Assembly: GCA_003645825.1 (NCBI GenBank)
Contig: QNCQ01000107.1
Location: 1-6,506 of the forward strand
Length of the DNA: 6,506 nucleotides
Reading direction: 5' to 3'
Source: Fidelibacterota bacterium
GTDB lineage: Bacteria > Fidelibacterota > UBA2242 > B5-G15
Below are positions 1-6,506 of this stretch, piece after piece. Every line of letters starts with the position of its first letter. Within the stretch, counting starts at the first letter, position 1. Below the pieces are notes generated by a model. The model made no database searches and was not told the origin of the DNA. It was given only the letters and a program-made list of their open reading frames with translations. Position numbers and translations under genes: made by a program.

Positions 1-72
1 CCACATAAGGTGAAAGAAATTGCCTCCCTTGAACACAGGCTGAAAAGAATAAAACGGAAAATGGGGTGTTAA
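1..72 (+). CDS. possible 3' end of a convergent plus-strand gene (unidentified)
   Basis: Frame 1 is open from the window edge for 23 codons and ends in TAA at 70-72. The peptide is strongly charged (it includes KEIASLEHRLKRIKRKMG) and looks like an amphipathic, Lys/Arg-rich C-terminal helix. The stop overlaps the stop of the minus-strand LamG gene in a shared TTAA (69-72), an arrangement common where two real convergent genes abut. The length is too short to prove coding, and the opposite strand is also open across the same bases. I do not recognise the family. If real, the gene lies almost wholly to the left of this window. Confidence 0.4.
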   Translation, partial: PHKVKEIASLEHRLKRIKRKMGC

Positions 73-80
73 TCTACCCC
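43..80 (-). terminator. candidate weak intrinsic terminator of the minus-strand operon
   Basis: Read on the minus strand, GGGGT (80-76) can pair with ACCCC (67-63) to give a 5-bp GC-rich stem with an 8-nt loop. The loop contains the stop codon of the LamG gene. The stem is followed by a T-rich run broken by a few other bases (62 down to 43). This resembles a Rho-independent terminator, but the stem is short and the T tract interrupted. On the plus strand the same stem is followed by CTTATCTG rather than a T run, so it should work mainly for the minus-strand operon. Confidence 0.4.
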
Positions 81-827
81 CTTATCTGTCCAGTTATCCC
101 CCGAGATATTTCCACTGATTCTGGCATAAAGATTAAAGTTTGCTTCGTCCGGTATTTTATCACTTCGCGACTTGTTAAATCTAAACAGCACCACCAGATC
201 ATCAAGGCAATCCTCCGCATAGTGGATGCAGAGCTTATCAGGGTTTTTATAATGAAAGCTTACAAATGAAGGAGATTTATAGCATTTCCATATTCGAAAC
301 TCATCCAGATAACCATGCCATCTATTTCCAGAATTGTTACCACCTATGTAAACCCCATCCACAGAGAAGCCTTTTCTCAGTAAATTCATTCTCCCAACAG
401 GAGAACCATTTACGCTAACATATAAAACGTCATAAAGCCGGGTAACACAGACATAGTAAAAGTTTACTCCCCTGTAATCACCCCCAAGGACGGAGAAAAA
501 CGTTGTATCTCCCCGTGCGGAAACAAACATCACGGACGAATCTTTCCAGGACTCATACACACCAAACAGTTCCTCTCCTCCTCCGGATAGCGAAACAATA
601 GGCCTATCAAAGAGGGTTTTTACAGTATCTCCCATAATCCACATTTCAACAGCAAAGTCACCACTAAAAGCTTCCCCAAGAAGCGAATCAGCCTCGACCA
701 CAAGATGAAAATCCCCATCAAAATAAATTGAATTTATCTCCGCTTCACCCTCAAAAAAACTACAAGCTTCCCAACCACCAGACAAAAGTACAAAGAAAAG
801 AACGATCCACAACCTATTAACTTTCAT
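69..827 (-). CDS. secreted or membrane-anchored LamG/concanavalin-A-like domain protein
   Basis: A 252-residue exported protein of unknown ligand. The N-terminus has a signal peptide: basic MKVNR, then a hydrophobic core at about residues 6-18 and Cys22 in WEAC. Cys22 could be a lipoprotein anchor, but the box lacks the usual Leu at -3. Residues about 33-182 match the LamG jelly-roll pattern (Laminin_G_3-type, concanavalin-A-like): YFDGDFHLVV, FAVEMWI, LYVSVNGSPVG (about 135-145), YIGGNN (160-165) and the hallmark GYLDEFRIW (172-180). Residues 210-247 resemble the LVxYWxFxE...D...G...W segment that usually precedes a LamG domain, here placed after it. Four further cysteines (127, 181, 200, 207) could form disulfides outside the membrane. 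The ATG lies inside the end of dnaG with an 11-bp overlap, so the gene is probably co-transcribed and translationally coupled. LamG folds typically bind glycans or proteins. No catalytic residues can be identified, so function is unassigned. Confidence 0.82.
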   Translation of the reverse strand: MKVNRLWIVLFFVLLSGGWEACSFFEGEAEINSIYFDGDFHLVVEADSLLGEAFSGDFAVEMWIMGDTVKTLFDRPIVSLSGGGEELFGVYESWKDSSVMFVSARGDTTFFSVLGGDYRGVNFYYVCVTRLYDVLYVSVNGSPVGRMNLLRKGFSVDGVYIGGNNSGNRWHGYLDEFRIWKCYKSPSFVSFHYKNPDKLCIHYAEDCLDDLVVLFRFNKSRSDKIPDEANFNLYARISGNISGDNWTDKGVD

Positions 828-2697
828 CCTCCCCTGACAAATATGACCTTATCCTGGACTCAAATTCTTTTCTTTCCTTCCGAACCTGATTGAGTTCCTT
901 TAGAAGATCTACAGGCAGTCCCCCTTTTGACTCAACTTCCTTTATCTTGCTTCTCAAAACTCCAATTCTCTCATCATATTTTTCGCTCAAAATATTTATT
1001 ATACAATCCACAGCAAGAGCCCTCAAATCTTTCTCATCAGGTATCTTAGAAACAGTCACCCCCTCCACCAATTTCCCAAAAGCTTTCAGATCCTTTCTAT
1101 CGGACTCTTTTCCCAGATCAATTGCATCCTGTACCAATTCAGAAACAAAAGCTCTTTCGTCATCAGCCCAGTCATAATTATAAAGCTCAGAAGGCTTAAA
1201 GAGTCTCCCCGCTTTAATGGACTCCGAAATAATAGCAAACACTCTGGATAAAATTTTATTCTTGAAACTTTCTTCATTCAAAAACTCGAAGATAAAATCA
1301 ACCTCTTGACCGGATCTATAAATCATCAACTTTATCAATTCATACTCCGCCTTTTCACGAGCCGTACGAAATATCTGCTTCCCTGAAATCAATTTACTTA
1401 CCTTCTCTTTGTCTGTCCCGGGGAAGCTTTCCACCAGCTTAAAAAGAGCATCCGGCGCAATTCTTAAATTTTCAGCAAACTGCTTTAACACAATATCCTT
1501 GAATACAGGATTCTTGATAACTGCTATCTCACGAGCCAGCTCCTCAATCGCTCTCGCACGATCCCCAGGAGAAAGTCCCTTCTTGTTTATCCTATCTGAC
1601 ACATAGGTAAAAAATGACCGGGCTCTGCTTAACACCTCACCAAAACTATCTTTCCCGGAGCTTTTAATAAAACTATCTGGATCTTCTCCTTCAGGGAGTT
1701 CAACAACTTTCACATCAAACTCTTCGCGCAAAAGAAAATATCCCGCTCTCTCAGCAGCTTTCTTACCTGCTTCATCACTATCATAACACAAAACAACCTT
1801 ACTGGTAAATCTCCTGAGCACCCTCGCATGATTCTCGTTAAAAGCAGTCCCGGAAACAGCAACTACATTCCTGTACCCGGATTCAAAAACCCTAATGAAA
1901 TCAGTATACCCCTCCACAACTATTGCAAATTCCAGCTTCCTTATTGCATCCTTCGACCAGTTCAGACCAAAGAGTGTTCTACTTTTAAAATAGACAGGAG
2001 TCTCGGGAGAGTTCATATACTTAGCTTCGGCTTCCGGGGCAAGCGCCCTTCCTGCAAAGGCAACCACACGACCACTGAGATTGTAAATCGGAAACATTAC
2101 TCTGTTTCTAAATCGATCGTAGAAGATGCCTTTATCATTTAAAATGAACAGACCGGACTTCTTAAGGATCGCCGGCGTAAACTTTGCCAAATCAAGTATC
2201 GAAAAAAGCCCATCCCACCTGTCAGGAGCATACCCTAACCTGAATTTCCTTACTACGCTCTCGTCAAATCCGCGAGAATAAAGATACTCAAGAGCCTTCT
2301 TGCCCTCATCCTTGAAAATGCTTCTCTCGTAATAGTTGAGCGCTATATCATGCAACTCATAAATCAATCCAATCTCACTACCTTTTCCAGAATGTCCACT
2401 TTCATATTCAATCCTGATTCCATATCTATCAGCAAGCCTCTTCACCGCTTCCACAAAATCAATTTTCTCATATTCCATCACAAAAGTAATAACATTACCA
2501 CCTCTTCCGCACCCAAAGCAATGATATATCCCCATCTCAGGATTAACACTGAAAGAAGGGGTCTTCTCATGATGAAAAGGGCAAAGAGCAAAGTAATTCT
2601 TTCCTCGCTTCTTTAACTGAACTACCTCGGAGACAACTTCAAGAATATCAGCTTTCTCCCTTACCTGATCAATTATATGCTTGGGAATCTTCGGCAT
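817..2697 (-). CDS. dnaG: DNA primase DnaG
   Basis: Synthesises the short RNA primers for lagging-strand replication, working with the replicative helicase at the fork. The 626-residue length is normal for the family. The N-terminal CHC2 zinc finger is intact: Cys39, His42, Cys60, Cys63 with C-x2-H-x17-C-x2-C spacing. The RNA-polymerase domain carries the basic motif DRFRNRVMFPI (194-204) and KYMNSPETPVYFKS (226-239). The TOPRIM catalytic core is complete, with Glu262 in VEGYTD, Asp306 and Asp308 in DSDEAG, and Asp339 and Asp341 in GEDPDSF, which supports an active enzyme. Residues from about 445 to the end form the less conserved helicase-interacting region, predicted helical and Lys/Glu rich. 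The ATG overlaps the mutS2 stop by one base (TAATG) and has only a weak upstream GAG, so translation probably relies on termination-reinitiation from mutS2. The dnaG end overlaps the LamG gene by 11 bp. Confidence 0.98.
   Translation of the reverse strand: MPKIPKHIIDQVREKADILEVVSEVVQLKKRGKNYFALCPFHHEKTPSFSVNPEMGIYHCFGCGRGGNVITFVMEYEKIDFVEAVKRLADRYGIRIEYESGHSGKGSEIGLIYELHDIALNYYERSIFKDEGKKALEYLYSRGFDESVVRKFRLGYAPDRWDGLFSILDLAKFTPAILKKSGLFILNDKGIFYDRFRNRVMFPIYNLSGRVVAFAGRALAPEAEAKYMNSPETPVYFKSRTLFGLNWSKDAIRKLEFAIVVEGYTDFIRVFESGYRNVVAVSGTAFNENHARVLRRFTSKVVLCYDSDEAGKKAAERAGYFLLREEFDVKVVELPEGEDPDSFIKSSGKDSFGEVLSRARSFFTYVSDRINKKGLSPGDRARAIEELAREIAVIKNPVFKDIVLKQFAENLRIAPDALFKLVESFPGTDKEKVSKLISGKQIFRTAREKAEYELIKLMIYRSGQEVDFIFEFLNEESFKNKILSRVFAIISESIKAGRLFKPSELYNYDWADDERAFVSELVQDAIDLGKESDRKDLKAFGKLVEGVTVSKIPDEKDLRALAVDCIINILSEKYDERIGVLRSKIKEVESKGGLPVDLLKELNQVRKERKEFESRIRSYLSGEDES
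828..835 (-). promoter_or_regulatory. Shine-Dalgarno-like AGGGGAGG directly abutting the LamG-gene ATG
   Basis: On the minus strand AGGGGAGG runs from 835 to 828 and the ATG (827-825) follows with no spacer, inside the last codons of dnaG. This is closer than the usual 5-9 nt, so initiation may depend partly on ribosomes terminating at the dnaG stop 8 nt further on. An in-frame TTG at codon 6 would have longer spacing, but using it would remove the basic start of the signal peptide, so ATG is preferred. Confidence 0.5.
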
Positions 2698-5051
2698 TAC
2701 TCAAGCTCAACTATTGTTACACCTGTACCACCCCTATCAAAATCATCGAAGTAGTAGTTTTTAACTCCATTTATATCCTTGAGAAGGTTCCAGACCATTC
2801 TCTGCAAAGCACCCGTCCCCTTACCATGAACTATTTCCACCCTTCGCAAGCCTTTTAATATCGCTCTATCAATAAACTTAAAAACTTCCTCCTCTGCCTC
2901 GTCTACCCGCTTACCCCTTATATTCAGGATCGTTGACCCACCTTCATCAGAAATTTGATAGGAATATCCTCCGGTAGAAACAACAGTGGCTTCCGCCTCT
3001 TCTCCAACTTCAACCGGTTCCACCTCTTCAATTCCTACCTTCAGGGTTTTCCCGCCCACTATCACTGATGCTTTCCCAGACCTGTCATTCAAATCTTCCA
3101 CCTTTCCCACAAGATCAAGCTCTTTTATCTTTACAAAACTTCCCGGTGAGACCTGCTTACTGACAACCTTAATGTTCTCTTCTCTTCTCGCATCCAGCTC
3201 TTTTTCAACATTCTCAAGAACTCGATGTGCCTTCTTGATAACAGCCTTTGAGGCCTCTTTCTCTCTGATCTCCTTTATTACCCTCTCTATCTGCCTTCTA
3301 TAATCGTCTACAATCCTCTTTAATCTCAGAGAGAGCTCTTTCTCGAATTTTTTTTCCTTCTCCTTTATCCTATCCAACCTCCTCTGGTAGTCTTCAACTA
3401 TCTTGTCCAGAGTCTTTTTAGCATTCTCTACCTCGCCCTTTTCTATCTCAAGCTTCCTCCTCAATCGCTCAACTTCAAGAAGCGCTCTCTCATATTCAAT
3501 TGCACCTTTGCCTATGTACTCTCTGGCTCTCGCAATAATGTCCTCAGGAACCCCAAGTCTACTGGATATCTCAAGAGCATAACTATTGCCCGGTACTCCA
3601 ATCCTCAACCTGTAAGTAGGAACAAGCTCATCGGGAGAAAATTCCATCCCCGCGTTTATAACTTTCGGATTCTCCTGAGCAAAAGACTTTAAAGCATTAT
3701 GATGGGTTGTAACTATGGTAAAGGCTCCTTTTTCTATAAGTTTTTCAACTATAGCTCTACCAAGAGCAGCTCCTTCAACAGGATCAGTACCCGTTCCCAG
3801 CTCATCAATGAGAACAAGGCTCTTCTCATCCGCATTTTCCACAAACTCCTTCAGATTCTTCATGTGAGATGTGAAAGTTGAAAGATCATCTTCAATCGAC
3901 TGTTGATCTCCTATATCAACAAGAAAATCATCGAAAAAAGGAACCTGAACTTCTCCCTCCGCTGGTATGGGCAACCCACACATAGCCATCAAAACCAGCA
4001 AGCCCACTGTCTTCATGGCAACAGTCTTCCCACCAGCATTAGGCCCTGTTATAATAACAGCTTCCACATTACGGGAAACGGAAAAATCAAGCGGAACAAC
4101 TTCCTTCAAGCACATCAAAACTGGATGTTTGGCACCCAAAAGGCGAAAAGCCCTATCTCCTTCTTTCACAGTTGGGACAGAAAAACCATTCTTAACTGCA
4201 TACCTCGCACACGCATTTATACAGTCAAGTTCCACCAGAATGGAGATATTATCAAGTAGCACTTCGATATGAGGCCTTACCATTCTAGTCAAATTTTTAA
4301 GAATCCGTCTTATCTCTTCTTTCTCTTCTTCTTCGAGCTCCATTAACCTATTATTTATATCAACAATTTCTATGGGCTCCACGTACGTTGTCTGTCCTGT
4401 AGCCGATTGACCATGTATTATGCCTTTCACCTTACGTTTGAACTCGGTTCTAAGTGGAACAACCAATCTTCCATCCCTTATTGTAGGATTTTCCTCCTGA
4501 AGCCAGCCCTCCTCAGCAGCTTCTTTCATTATCCTTTCTATTTTTGTGTGCATCAATTCCACTAGCTGCTTCATCTTCGCCCGAATTTGACTCAACTTGC
4601 TACTAGCAGAACTTACAATTGTAAGGTCCTTACCAATCACTCTGTTTATTTTCGACGCCACAGAATACAGAGGATCAAGCTGCCCCAACATGAAATGCAA
4701 CGGTTTCAACACACTCTTATTATCTCTCCAGAAAGATTTTATATCACCACATATACCAAGTATATTTCTTATCTCATTCAAAGTTCTAATATCGTAATAT
4801 GATTCTTCAACCTTACCCTTTATGATCTCTCTCCTAACATCTTCAAAAGTACTCAGAGGAAAACTTTTTCCACTTTCAATAATTGACATAACCGCCCGAA
4901 TTTTATCCTGCGTAGAATACACTTCCACTGGATTAGTAAATGGTCTTATCTCCTTTACTCGCTTTTTCCCCGCTTCTGAAACGGCCTCGTCCGCAATAAA
5001 GGAAAGTACCCTATCAAACTCCAAGCACTCGTAAACTTTTTCCAACTCCAT
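2697..5051 (-). CDS. mutS2: MutS2 family ATPase/endonuclease with C-terminal Smr domain
   Basis: A MutS homologue that does not act in mismatch repair. Family members suppress homologous recombination by acting on branched DNA, and in Bacillus the protein also rescues collided ribosomes. The 784 residues match the usual length of about 780. The core has RDGRLVVPL (192-200) and GQSATGQTTYVEP (214-226). The ABC-type ATPase follows: Walker A GPNAGGKT (336-343), STFTSHM (391-397), Walker B LVLIDELGTGTDP (412-424) and the His switch TTHH (448-451). A long charged coiled coil spans about 515-635. A KOW-like segment at about 636-680 precedes the Smr nuclease domain, which has LNIRG (709-713) and HGKGTG (742-747). 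I start it at the ATG at 5051, because MELEKVYECLEFDRVL fits the family N-terminus and an AGGG lies 7 nt upstream. A TTG at 5084 would add 11 atypical residues and overlap cvpA. It lies 4 bp after cvpA and overlaps dnaG by 1 bp. Confidence 0.97.
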   Translation of the reverse strand: MELEKVYECLEFDRVLSFIADEAVSEAGKKRVKEIRPFTNPVEVYSTQDKIRAVMSIIESGKSFPLSTFEDVRREIIKGKVEESYYDIRTLNEIRNILGICGDIKSFWRDNKSVLKPLHFMLGQLDPLYSVASKINRVIGKDLTIVSSASSKLSQIRAKMKQLVELMHTKIERIMKEAAEEGWLQEENPTIRDGRLVVPLRTEFKRKVKGIIHGQSATGQTTYVEPIEIVDINNRLMELEEEEKEEIRRILKNLTRMVRPHIEVLLDNISILVELDCINACARYAVKNGFSVPTVKEGDRAFRLLGAKHPVLMCLKEVVPLDFSVSRNVEAVIITGPNAGGKTVAMKTVGLLVLMAMCGLPIPAEGEVQVPFFDDFLVDIGDQQSIEDDLSTFTSHMKNLKEFVENADEKSLVLIDELGTGTDPVEGAALGRAIVEKLIEKGAFTIVTTHHNALKSFAQENPKVINAGMEFSPDELVPTYRLRIGVPGNSYALEISSRLGVPEDIIARAREYIGKGAIEYERALLEVERLRRKLEIEKGEVENAKKTLDKIVEDYQRRLDRIKEKEKKFEKELSLRLKRIVDDYRRQIERVIKEIREKEASKAVIKKAHRVLENVEKELDARREENIKVVSKQVSPGSFVKIKELDLVGKVEDLNDRSGKASVIVGGKTLKVGIEEVEPVEVGEEAEATVVSTGGYSYQISDEGGSTILNIRGKRVDEAEEEVFKFIDRAILKGLRRVEIVHGKGTGALQRMVWNLLKDINGVKNYYFDDFDRGGTGVTIVELE

Positions 5052-5055
5052 AACT

Positions 5056-5601
5056 CTACCCTGAACCCAAACCACGCAGTCCAAAGATTTCTCGAAGGCT
5101 GTCCCCTATCTCGGTCAAATTGCCCTCTAAATGAAACAAATGCGAAACATCATCTTTAACCTGCTCAAGAACAGGGTACAATACAGATTTCTTTTTCAAT
5201 CCATCTTCAAGTTTCAATTCAGGAAAGACCGACACAAACCAAACCACAAGACACATTACTATCAGCCCCTTAACAGCACCAAAACCAAGCCCCAGAGTCT
5301 TGTCCACCCAAACAAGTTTCAGCATTCTTACCAGCCCCTTTAAAATTGAACCCAAAACCTGAAACGTGAGATATATTCCAATAAAAACTATTAAGAACCC
5401 CAGCACAACTTGCAAGCCTTCCGAAACAGGGAAGAAATTCTTCATTATGGAAAGCCCAATTCCGTGGTACTTTATACTAAAAACAATTGATACTCCAAGA
5501 GATACAACTTTAATAGCCTCATCGATAAAACCTTTCCTAAGACCTCGCAAAGCAAGAAACCCTATTACAAGAAGAGTCAAAAAGTCAAACAGACTGTTCA
5601 T
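5056..5601 (-). CDS. cvpA: CvpA-family integral membrane protein
   Basis: A 181-residue inner-membrane protein of the CvpA family. The family was named for colicin V production in E. coli; its molecular role is poorly defined, with links to envelope stress and membrane integrity. Four hydrophobic segments are visible, at about 5-20, 28-44, 63-86 and 104-125. The family-typical GLRKGFIDE follows the first segment, and VDKTLGLGFGAVKGL (99-113) leads into the fourth. The C-terminal 55 residues are hydrophilic and probably cytoplasmic or peripheral. The ATG has a good Shine-Dalgarno, GAGG (5610-5607), with a 5-nt T spacer. It starts 9 bp after yqeY and ends 4 bp before mutS2, a placement (cvpA directly before mutS2) found in several phyla. 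It is not a purine-biosynthesis operon member here, unlike in E. coli. Confidence 0.88.
   Translation of the reverse strand: MNSLFDFLTLLVIGFLALRGLRKGFIDEAIKVVSLGVSIVFSIKYHGIGLSIMKNFFPVSEGLQVVLGFLIVFIGIYLTFQVLGSILKGLVRMLKLVWVDKTLGLGFGAVKGLIVMCLVVWFVSVFPELKLEDGLKKKSVLYPVLEQVKDDVSHLFHLEGNLTEIGDSLREIFGLRGLGSG
5059..5062 (-). promoter_or_regulatory. ribosome binding site that fixes the mutS2 start
   Basis: On the minus strand AGGG (5062-5059), extended by TAGAG, sits 7 nt before the ATG at 5051-5049. It lies in the last sense codons and stop region of cvpA, so cvpA and mutS2 translation are likely coupled. The site supports the ATG rather than the upstream in-frame TTG at 5084. Confidence 0.65.
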
Positions 5602-5610
5602 AAAAACCTC

Positions 5611-6057
5611 TTAGCCCACAAGCTTAGAACGTACTATAGCCTGCACTTCAGAACCATCAGCCCTACCTTTCACCTTTGCCATAACCTTCGGCATCACCTT
5701 ACCAAGGTCACGCAAACTACTGGCTCCAACCTCCTTGATTACATCCTCCACAATCTTGATCAGCTCCTCTTGAGGAAGCTTCTCAGGAAGATAAGATTCA
5801 ATTATATCCAGCTCCCTTTTTTCTCTCTCCACCAGGTCTTCCCTTTTACCTGCTTCGTATGCCTTTATGGACTCTCTTCTCTGTTTAGCCGCATTGCTTA
5901 AAATCTTTATTACATCATCATCCGACAGCTCTTTCTTAAGTTCAATCTCTTTCTGACGAATGCTATTCCTTAATAATCTAATAACATCAACTTTTAACGT
6001 ATCTCTGGCTCTCATCGCTTCCACAAGCTCTTTCTGTAACCTTTCCTTTAGAGTCAT
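5611..6057 (-). CDS. yqeY: GatB/YqeY domain-containing protein
   Basis: A 148-residue soluble cytoplasmic protein, the usual length for stand-alone YqeY. It is homologous to the C-terminal tail domain of GatB, the tRNA-dependent amidotransferase subunit, but lacks the catalytic cradle, so it is not itself an amidotransferase. Its role is unproven. Family motifs are clear: an N-terminal LKERLQKELVEAMRARD with LRLL-like helix, KQRRESIKAYEAGKREDLVEREKRE (58-82), ESYLPEKL (87-94) and DLGKVMPKVMAKVKGRADGSEV (117-138). The ATG has a strong site, AGGTGGAG (6066-6059), one base before the start and overlapping the optimal range. It is 19 bp from pgeF and 9 bp from cvpA. In many bacteria yqeY sits near rpsU, dnaG and rpoD, so the position before the mutS2-dnaG pair is expected. 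Confidence 0.93.
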   Translation of the reverse strand: MTLKERLQKELVEAMRARDTLKVDVIRLLRNSIRQKEIELKKELSDDDVIKILSNAAKQRRESIKAYEAGKREDLVEREKRELDIIESYLPEKLPQEELIKIVEDVIKEVGASSLRDLGKVMPKVMAKVKGRADGSEVQAIVRSKLVG

Positions 6058-6076
6058 ACTCCACCTATCTATTTGA

Positions 6077-6506
6077 TTATCTTTTTACTATCAAAGAATA
6101 CATCCTCCCAGCAGCCTCTCCCTCCCGCCTGTAAGAATGAAACATATCATCTTCACAAAAGGTACAAAGTTGGATAACTCCAATATTACTGTCCTCAACC
6201 CCCGCTCCAATCAATCTATTCAATACGCTTTTTTCCATATCGAGAAATAAACTCCCATTTCTCCTTACAATTTCGTCTTCCATAAAAAATTCCCCAACTT
6301 CATCCCCTATCCGGTAACAACAACTTCTGATGAAAGGGCCAACAGCAACTACCACATCCCTTGCCTTTACACCAAAAAGAACATTCATTTCTTTAAAAGC
6401 ACTCTCTATTATCCCCCTGGCAAGCCCCCGCCAACCAGCATGAATCGCCGCAATTACCCCGGTCACTCTGTCATAAAATAGTAAAGGAACACAATCTGCC
6501 GTCTTC
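6077..6506 (-). CDS. pgeF: PgeF/YfiH/YlmD-family laccase-domain protein, 5' end missing
   Basis: The C-terminal 142 residues of a purine nucleoside phosphorylase/laccase-domain protein (multicopper-polyphenol-oxidase family, usually about 240-260 residues). The E. coli member edits peptidoglycan composition by preventing misincorporation of non-cognate residues; others phosphorolyse or deaminate purine nucleosides. The frame stays open to the window edge. Upstream of a GTG at 6466 it reads KTADCVPLLFYDR, the conserved TADC motif, so that GTG is not the start. Two of the three expected metal ligands are visible: Cys in TADC and His in IHAGWRG. The third, N-terminal His is outside the window. 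Further family motifs are GPFIRSCCYRIGDEV (visible residues 57-71) and the C-terminal HSYRREGEAAGRM (123-135). It ends 19 bp before yqeY and is the first gene of the operon seen here. Confidence 0.95.
   Translation of the reverse strand, partial: KTADCVPLLFYDRVTGVIAAIHAGWRGLARGIIESAFKEMNVLFGVKARDVVVAVGPFIRSCCYRIGDEVGEFFMEDEIVRRNGSLFLDMEKSVLNRLIGAGVEDSNIGVIQLCTFCEDDMFHSYRREGEAAGRMYSLIVKR

Noticed and set aside
66..269. 67-codon plus-strand open frame opposite the LamG gene
   Set aside because: No family resemblance. The minus strand carries the clear DEFRIW LamG pattern over the neighbouring bases, and this frame competes with the more plausible frame ending at 72.
890..1177. 95-codon plus-strand open frame opposite the dnaG C-terminal region
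   Set aside because: Low-complexity Ser-rich translation, antisense to an intact dnaG.
2986..3303. 105-codon open frame on the plus strand, antisense to mutS2
   Set aside because: Ser/Thr/Phe-rich composition is what antisense of a Glu/Lys-rich coiled-coil coding region gives; the minus strand here encodes the well-conserved MutS2.
3150..3510. Repetitive-looking pyrimidine-rich stretch (many CTTCTC/TCTCTT runs)
   Set aside because: It is the complement of Lys/Glu/Arg codons of the MutS2 coiled coil, not a DNA repeat or microsatellite.
3903..4272. Two overlapping plus-strand open frames of 118 and 101 codons opposite the MutS2 ATPase domain
   Set aside because: They are in different frames over the same bases, opposite Walker A coding sequence, with no recognisable domain; they are antisense shadows.
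6058..6076. Possible promoter in the largest gap (pgeF-yqeY)
   Set aside because: At 19 bp it is filled by the yqeY ribosome binding site and has no -35/-10 pair.
1..6506. CRISPR arrays, tRNA/rRNA genes, insertion sequences, riboswitches
   Set aside because: Nearly every base is in conserved coding sequence. I saw no regularly spaced repeats, tRNA-like cloverleaf, transposase motif or leader long enough for a riboswitch.

Overview
The window is one compact bacterial housekeeping operon read entirely on the minus strand, from the right edge to near the left edge. In transcription order it holds pgeF (5' end outside the window), a GatB/YqeY-domain protein, a CvpA-family membrane protein, mutS2, dnaG, and a small exported LamG-fold protein. 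The junctions are tight: gaps of 19, 9 and 4 bp, then overlaps of 1 and 11 bp. No intergenic space in the window could hold an ordinary promoter, so the promoter should lie upstream, beyond position 6506. A candidate weak intrinsic terminator sits exactly at the end of the last gene, around positions 43-80. The first 72 bases may hold the tail of a convergent plus-strand gene.

Organism: this is a bacterium. The evidence is a CHC2-zinc-finger TOPRIM DnaG, MutS2 with a C-terminal Smr domain, CvpA, and clear Shine-Dalgarno sequences. MutS2 argues against typical gammaproteobacteria. The proteins are rich in K, E, R, I and V, arginine is often encoded by AGA/AGG, and the DNA is moderately A+T rich. 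This would fit a thermophilic or anaerobic lineage, possibly an uncultured phylum, but I cannot name one from the sequence. The order yqeY-cvpA-mutS2-dnaG recurs in several bacterial phyla.

Functional reading: five genes are core functions. PgeF is a purine-nucleoside/peptidoglycan-quality enzyme, YqeY is linked to the aminoacyl-tRNA amidotransferase fold, CvpA is a membrane protein, MutS2 acts in recombination control or ribosome rescue, and DnaG makes replication primers. The sixth gene is the odd one. It encodes a 252-residue secreted jelly-roll (concanavalin-A/LamG-like) protein, and its start codon lies inside the end of dnaG. I found no RNA genes, CRISPR array, insertion sequence or evident new multi-gene system. 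The observations most worth a second look are the LamG protein's position and its odd C-terminus, and the convergent stop-codon/terminator arrangement at the left edge.
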